Program-made: the position numbers and the translations under genes
Assembly: GCA_015520145.1 (NCBI GenBank)
Contig: WAQR01000120.1
Location: forward strand, 1-10,648
Origin: Candidatus Hydrothermarchaeota archaeon
Lineage (GTDB): Archaea; Hydrothermarchaeota; Hydrothermarchaeia; Hydrothermarchaeales; WAQR01
Direction of reading: 5' to 3'
DNA length: 10,648 nucleotides
Shown: one piece after another, positions 6,775 to 10,648 of the stretch
Position numbering within the stretch: position 1 is the stretch's first letter
Layout of the letters: every line of letters begins with the position of its first letter
Notes under the pieces: generated by a model
What the model saw: the letters and a program-made list of their open reading frames with translations, nothing else
Database searches by the model: none
What the model was told of the DNA's origin: nothing

Positions 6775-6782
6775 CCATCAAT
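6759..6782. repeat. 10-bp tandem duplication across the polymerase stop codon
   Basis: The unit CAATAACCAT occurs twice (6759-6768 and 6769-6778) and is followed by CAAT. The TAA stop at 6772-6774 lies within the second copy and exists in frame because of the duplication. With a single copy, the frame would run on for about a dozen more codons into 68xx sequence. Confidence 0.85.
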
Positions 6783-6805
6783 TTCGGTTCTATCAAACTC
6801 TGCCT

Positions 6806-6973
6806 GTGCGAATAGTCCTCTTCAGAACCTGAGGCCAGGCCTGCGAGATACGAGAATGGTAGGGGAACTCATGAAACGGTGATGAGCCACCAGGTTACAT
6901 GGAAATACCCAGGCTTAAATCCACACCCGGAGGTCGCTTGGAAAGTGTGCTGAACACATACAATGTAACGAGA
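6806..6973 (+). mobile_element. Possible 5' fragment of a group II intron (domain I)
   Basis: The segment begins GTGCGA (6806-6811), the canonical group II 5' end (GUGYG). It continues with a GATACGAGAA stretch (6847-6856), a GATGAGCCACC stretch (6881-6891), GAGGTCGC (6930-6937) and a small hairpin GTGT/ACAC around CTGA (6945-6957). As I recall it, the Ll.LtrB intron has comparable motifs in the same order (GATACGGGAA, GATGAGTTACC, GAGTCGC, CTGAACGC). Stem potential is present: CTCAT/ATGAG (6869-6873/6882-6886) and AGGCC/GGCCT (6832-6842). The 5' part is shorter than usual, and no domain V or maturase frame follows, so this would be a decayed remnant. The alternative is an unrelated structured non-coding segment. 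It starts 31 bp after the polymerase stop. Confidence 0.35.
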
Positions 6974-6982
6974 TTAAATATT

Positions 6983-7372
6983 TTAACTCCTCCTGACTTT
7001 CAAATAAATTACCAGGACCCCTATTGAAACTAAAAAATACAAAACCAATATCAACGGATATCCATTCAGGATATGATCCGCCTGTTGATGAAACAAGAAG
7101 ATATTCGTCCATCCCTGATGCCCCTTGTCATCAGCGAGAAATTCAGGTATTATCGCAAACATCCAGAAAATGAGTGGGACCGAGTATTCATATTGAATGG
7201 TATTCATCCCCCTTAAAGAAAGAACAATTAAAACCAATAAACCAAAAGAGATGCCAATAAAGAAATGATTAAAAAAATGGTGAGGGGATCCCACAGATAA
7301 ATAAATCAGAAATCCGGTTATAGCTGCTATTCCAAAAATACCTGCCTGCCAATTTAATCTGCCATTACTCAT
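6983..7372 (-). CDS. Four-span membrane protein of unknown function
   Basis: This is a 129-aa protein with hydrophobic segments at about 9-28, 34-53, 62-80 and 104-125, and a basic tail (KVRRS). Histidines cluster at the membrane borders: His31, His32 and His36 in the first loop, and His85, His95 and His100 in the Trp/Asp-rich loop between spans 3 and 4 (around FLADDKGHQGW). This could mark a metal or haem site, but I do not recognise a family. The start is supported by GGGAGG (7384-7389 on the reverse strand) about 11 nt upstream of the ATG. The gene is convergent with the polymerase operon and stands alone. Confidence 0.72.
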   Translation of the reverse strand: MSNGRLNWQAGIFGIAAITGFLIYLSVGSPHHFFNHFFIGISFGLLVLIVLSLRGMNTIQYEYSVPLIFWMFAIIPEFLADDKGHQGWTNIFLFHQQADHILNGYPLILVLYFLVSIGVLVIYLKVRRS

Positions 7373-7470
7373 ATCCCAATAACCCTCCCGTAGGTATAGA
7401 TTTGATCGACTTGATACACCAGATAGCGACTTCTTATTACCTATGCTGAAAACTTAACAAGGTAGGTAGA

Positions 7471-7478
7471 TATTTATA
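7471..7478 (-). promoter_or_regulatory. Putative TATA box of the four-span membrane protein gene
   Basis: TATAAATA on the reverse strand is a near-ideal archaeal TATA box. A start of transcription near 7448 would give a leader of about 75 nt, consistent with the Shine-Dalgarno site before the ATG at 7372. The distance is long, so a nearer, weaker promoter cannot be excluded. Confidence 0.35.
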
Positions 7479-7592
7479 GAGGATTTTGATTAACTTCACT
7501 TTTCGTTAGATACTTTTGTTAGATATAATAGTGGAACCGCAAATATCTTTTCATTTTTGCTCCTTTTCCTTCTATTTGAGCCTGTATTTTGA

Positions 7593-7750
7593 GAAATATG
7601 TTTTGAACACGCACCCTTATCTGATAACATAACCCCTACATACGAGGGGAGATGGCAAATCGAGACAGGTTTGCGGGCTCAGGACGAAGTATGCATAAAC
7701 TCAAAGTCAAAAGTCGCTCTTTCGTTAGTCACTCATTCGGAGAGGACTGG
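7593..7750 (+). pseudogene. Decayed DDE transposase fragment (IS4/ISH3-like YREK motif)
   Basis: The forward frame at 7641 reads TYEGRWQIETGLRAQDEV and continues to a SKSK segment near 7720. This fits the Y-(2)-R-(3)-E signature of IS4-superfamily DDE transposases, where the Glu of IET is the third catalytic acidic residue and RW-x-IE-x-G-(F/Y)R is the usual context. The frame has no start, meets stops upstream at 7590-7592, and after about 7720 loses resemblance to a transposase. It keeps open into the next gene's leader by chance. The catalytic Asp residues and the inverted-repeat ends are missing. It is a relic of an insertion sequence; boundaries are approximate. Confidence 0.55.
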
Positions 7751-7888
7751 TAGATACCTGTTAAGGCAGGTGAATTTGGAGGATATATCATTCAACCAGG
7801 GAGGAGACACCTGGACACAACAACAATATATTTATTTCAGTACATATCATATATATTATAATATCTTCATATGTTGTATATCTAAAAA

Positions 7889-7895
7889 AGGTGAT
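7889..7895 (+). promoter_or_regulatory. Shine-Dalgarno site of the SBBP-repeat gene
   Basis: AGGTGAT matches the 3' end of archaeal 16S rRNA and lies 4 nt before the ATG at 7900. It decides for that start over the in-frame ATG at 7915. Confidence 0.75.
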
Positions 7896-7899
7896 ATTA

Positions 7900-10648
7900 A
7901 TGGGTTTCAATCACATGCGGGTGTGTCTGGTAGTACTGGTATTTCTGGATATAATATTCATCGGGGCGGTCTCAGGTACAGGTGATGGTGGTGGCGAAGG
8001 ATTTCAGCTATCGAGCACGCCCCCGGATGGGTTTAAAAGAGAGCCAGGTGATCTTGGCAGTCTCTATTCACTCCAGATACCATTTATAGAAAACACGGGT
8101 CAGATAGCTGGAAACGTAAGATATTATGCCGATACATTTGCAGGCAGGGTATTTATAACAGGCGATGGAGAGATTGTTTATAGTCTTATAAAGTCACAAC
8201 CGTCACATCCAGGCACAGGATATCAGGAGCGGTCAGAGCCAGGACTGATTGTAATAAAGGAGGTTCCAGGACAATCCTTTAGAGTATTAGAATTAAAAGG
8301 GATAGGGAGAGCAGAAACAAAGGTTAATTATTTTATTGGAGCCAGCGACGACTGGAGGACAGACATACCGACCTGGCAGGAGGTAAATGTAGGTGAAGTC
8401 TACGAGGGCATAGAACTCAAACTTATAGCCCACGGGAACAATGTAGAGAAGGTCTTTACAGTTCATCCCCGGGCATCGGTTAGCGATATAAAGATGAAAA
8501 TAGATGGTTCAACACGTCTAAGTGTGAATAAATACGGCGGGCTGGATGTAGAGACCGAGCAAGGTACTGTTAAATTCACAAGGCCAGTGGCCTATCAGGA
8601 TATCAACGGCACGAGGGTTGAAGTACCTGCTGCGTATACGATTTCACAATCAGGGCAGCCCGAGTATGGTTTTCAGGTTGGTGATTACGACAGGGAAAAA
8701 ACGCTTATTATCGACCCGGCTCTTATCTACGCCACGTACCTTGGCGGAACAGGCAGTGATGTAGGACAGGGGCTTGCAGTAGATGGCTCTGGAAATATAT
8801 ATGTCTCAGGAACAACCTCCTCCACAGATTTCCCGACCATATCTCCGTTTCAGGGAAACAACTCAGGTAATAAGGATGTATTTATCGCAAAGATAAACGC
8901 CACGGGGTCGGGACTCATCTATGCCACGTACCTTGGCGGAAGCAATAATGAGTCCGGCTGCGGCAATATTGCTATCGACAGCTCAGGAAACGTGTATGCA
9001 ACAGGGTATACCTACTCGCCCGACTTCCCGACGACTCCATCCGCGTTCGATAGGAGCTATGCAGGTGATAAGGACGCGTTTATTATAAAGCTGAATGCTA
9101 CAGGCTCGGGCCTCGTCTACTCCACATACTTTGGTGGGGCGGGTTATGATTACCCCTGCGGCTGGAGCATCGATATAGATAGTTCTGGAAACGCATATAT
9201 CGCAGGAGAGACTAACTCCACAGACCTTCCAGTGGTATCCTCGTTCCAGGGAAGCAATGCTGGCGGCATGGATGTATTTATCGCAAAGTTAAATGCCACA
9301 GGCTCTGGCCTCATCTATTCCACATATCTTGGCGGAACGGGTGATGACGGCAGCTGGAGCATCGATATAGATGGCTCTGGAAACGCGTATATCGGCGGTT
9401 ATACCAGCTCCACGGACTTCCCGACCGCATCTCCGCTCCAGGCAGACTATGGTGGCGGGTCTATGGATGCGTTTGTCACAAAGCTGAATGCCTCAGGTTC
9501 GGGCCTCATCTATTCTACATATCTTGGCGGAACAGGGCCAGATTACGGTCATGGCGTTACCGTAGACCGCCAGGGAAATGCATACGCGACAGGTAAAACC
9601 AGCTCCACGGACTTCCCGACCGCATCTCCGCTCCAGGCAGGCTATGGTGGCGGATCTATGGATGCGTTTGTCACAAAGCTGAATGCCTCAGGTACAGGTT
9701 TCGTCTACTCCACATATCTTGGCGGAACAGGGCTCGATTACGGCTGGGGCTTTGCCGCAGACAGCTTTGGAAACGCATACATAACAGGATATACTGACTC
9801 CACGGACTTCCCGACCGCATCTCCGCTCCAGGCAAGCAATGCTGGCGGCAAGGATGTATTTGTTACAAAGATAAATCCATCGGGCACATCCCTCGTCTAC
9901 TCCTCATACCTTGGTGGGAGCAAGCAGGATACCGGGTGGAGCATCCGCGTGGATAGCACTGGAAATATATATTTAATCGGCAGAACAAACTCTACAGACT
10001 TCCCGACCGCATCTCCGTTCCAGGCAAGCAATGCTGGCGGCATGGATGTATTTGTCGCAAAGCTGAACCAGGCACCGCATATAACAATCGAGTCACCACT
10101 GAACAAAACCTACAACACAACGTCTGTGTGGGCAAATGTAACACTCAACGAGAATGCAAGCTGGTGCGGGTATTCTCTAAACGGCGGCATGAACCAGACA
10201 ATGAATAACGATTCCTCGACACATTTTTATGCGTTGGTTTCTGTACCTGGTGGGGATAACAACATAATTTTCAGCTGCAACGATACAATCGGAAGCATGA
10301 GCACCAGTGAGCAGGTATACTTTACCGTGCCTCCTACCACAGCAGCCTATAACCTCACCCTCTCCCCTGGCTGGAACCTGATATCCATACCTGTTGTACC
10401 CGAGAACACGAGCCTTCAATCCGTCCTGGCGTCGATTGAGGGCAACTATTCAATTGTATACGCATGGATTGGTAACGGCTGGAAGAGGTCAACAGACCTG
10501 CGTGACCCGCTGACAGAGATTTTGCCGGAATACGGGTACTGGATATACATGACCGCACCTGATACCCTGGAAGTATCTGGCGCTGTACCCAATTCAACGA
10601 CAATCAATATTAACTCTGGCTGGAACCTGGTGGGATATCCGTCATTTA
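7900..10648 (+). CDS. Giant SBBP-repeat surface protein (C-terminus beyond the right edge)
   Basis: The frame is open from ATG 7900 to the edge, giving 916 codons. Residues 1-26 are a signal peptide (hydrophobic core VCLVVLVFLDIIFIGAVSG). Residues about 60-275 match the DUF7948-type N-terminal domain, starting PFIENTGQ and including FITGDGEIVYSL. Seven SBBP beta-propeller repeats (PF06739 type) follow at about 278-723, each with IYATYLGG, a D-x-SGN-x-Y segment, an S-x-DFP segment and a DVF-x-xK-(I/L)N segment. Residues 725-810 look like an Ig-like domain with a Cys pair. From about 817 comes a domain with GWNLISIPV (824-832) and a second GWNLVGYPS (907-915), a type often found near the C-terminus of archaeal surface proteins. 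An anchor such as PGF-CTERM or a transmembrane helix would be expected past the edge. The protein is secreted and probably adhesive or structural. Many N-x-(S/T) sites suggest glycosylation. Confidence 0.92.
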   Translation, partial: MGFNHMRVCLVVLVFLDIIFIGAVSGTGDGGGEGFQLSSTPPDGFKREPGDLGSLYSLQIPFIENTGQIAGNVRYYADTFAGRVFITGDGEIVYSLIKSQPSHPGTGYQERSEPGLIVIKEVPGQSFRVLELKGIGRAETKVNYFIGASDDWRTDIPTWQEVNVGEVYEGIELKLIAHGNNVEKVFTVHPRASVSDIKMKIDGSTRLSVNKYGGLDVETEQGTVKFTRPVAYQDINGTRVEVPAAYTISQSGQPEYGFQVGDYDREKTLIIDPALIYATYLGGTGSDVGQGLAVDGSGNIYVSGTTSSTDFPTISPFQGNNSGNKDVFIAKINATGSGLIYATYLGGSNNESGCGNIAIDSSGNVYATGYTYSPDFPTTPSAFDRSYAGDKDAFIIKLNATGSGLVYSTYFGGAGYDYPCGWSIDIDSSGNAYIAGETNSTDLPVVSSFQGSNAGGMDVFIAKLNATGSGLIYSTYLGGTGDDGSWSIDIDGSGNAYIGGYTSSTDFPTASPLQADYGGGSMDAFVTKLNASGSGLIYSTYLGGTGPDYGHGVTVDRQGNAYATGKTSSTDFPTASPLQAGYGGGSMDAFVTKLNASGTGFVYSTYLGGTGLDYGWGFAADSFGNAYITGYTDSTDFPTASPLQASNAGGKDVFVTKINPSGTSLVYSSYLGGSKQDTGWSIRVDSTGNIYLIGRTNSTDFPTASPFQASNAGGMDVFVAKLNQAPHITIESPLNKTYNTTSVWANVTLNENASWCGYSLNGGMNQTMNNDSSTHFYALVSVPGGDNNIIFSCNDTIGSMSTSEQVYFTVPPTTAAYNLTLSPGWNLISIPVVPENTSLQSVLASIEGNYSIVYAWIGNGWKRSTDLRDPLTEILPEYGYWIYMTAPDTLEVSGAVPNSTTININSGWNLVGYPSF
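8731..10071 (+). repeat. Seven tandem SBBP repeats
   Basis: Repeats begin near 8731, 8917, 9115, 9313, 9508, 9703 and 9895, so the unit length is 186-198 bp (62-66 residues). Units 4-6 are also close at the DNA level: 42 bp at 9403-9444 are identical to 9598-9639, and 37 bp at 9408-9444 recur at 9798-9834. The array therefore expanded or converted recently. Confidence 0.9.

Larger units (their letters stand above)
7373..7899. other. 527-bp divergent intergenic region
   Basis: No intact gene lies here. The left third holds the leader and probable TATA box of the leftward membrane protein. The middle (about 7593-7750) holds the transposase relic. The stretch 7756-7771 can form a small hairpin (ACCTG/CAGGT). 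The right end (7825-7885) is extremely AT-rich, with several TATA-like strings and an ACATAT/ATATGT inverted pair (7844-7849/7869-7874). It is likely the promoter zone of the large surface-protein gene at 7900, though one TATA box cannot be singled out. Confidence 0.5.

Noticed and set aside
7671..7985. 104-codon forward frame with a TTG start
   Set aside because: Its first part is the transposase relic, and its end overlaps the SBBP gene in another frame. It is not an intact gene.
8731..10071. Tandem array as non-coding satellite DNA
   Set aside because: All units keep one reading frame and the SBBP protein motif, so it is a coding repeat.

Overview
The window looks archaeal, probably from a Methanosarcinales or ANME-type methane-cycling archaeon such as Methanoperedens. 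This is an inference from gene content and signals, not from a marker gene. The evidence is a set of BRE/TATA-like promoters about 26-30 nt upstream of start codons that lack Shine-Dalgarno sites (leaderless genes), an archaeal ATPase of the Arch_ATPase/DUF234 family, very large secreted beta-helix and SBBP-repeat surface proteins, and a multi-membrane-span glycan polymerase of a type common in these archaea.

Left part (1-2209): a large NosD-like secreted beta-helix protein is read leftward and runs off the left edge. It is divergent from a small ribbon-helix-helix (RHH) protein. The 122-bp space between them holds a nested palindrome sitting at the predicted transcription start of the surface-protein gene, so the RHH protein is a natural candidate for the repressor.

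Centre-left (2210-4256): a stand-alone ATPase-DUF234 protein with a C-terminal nuclease-like fold is read leftward. It is followed by about 480 bp without an intact gene, which holds two coding-like gene fragments, a hairpin plus a nested inverted repeat, and a cluster of four TATACG motifs just ahead of the next promoter.

Centre (4257-6774): a tight three-gene operon with 4-nt ATGA overlaps encodes a 108-aa membrane protein, a 262-aa single-span exported protein with a DUF4330-like N-terminus, and a 469-aa oligosaccharide repeat-unit polymerase. The architecture suggests a small membrane assembly for cell-surface polysaccharide. The first two proteins have no function I can assign.

Right of the operon (6775-7899): a 10-bp tandem duplication covers the polymerase stop codon. 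It is followed by what looks like the 5' piece of a group II intron, a convergent 129-aa four-span membrane protein of unknown role, and a decayed fragment of an IS4/ISH3-type DDE transposase that keeps the Y-(2)-R-(3)-E signature.

Right part (7900-10648): a giant surface protein runs off the right edge. It has a signal peptide, a DUF7948-like N-terminal domain, seven SBBP beta-propeller repeats, an Ig-like domain and a duplicated GWNL-type domain. The whole window reads as a cell-envelope/surface neighbourhood with scars of mobile elements in its gaps.
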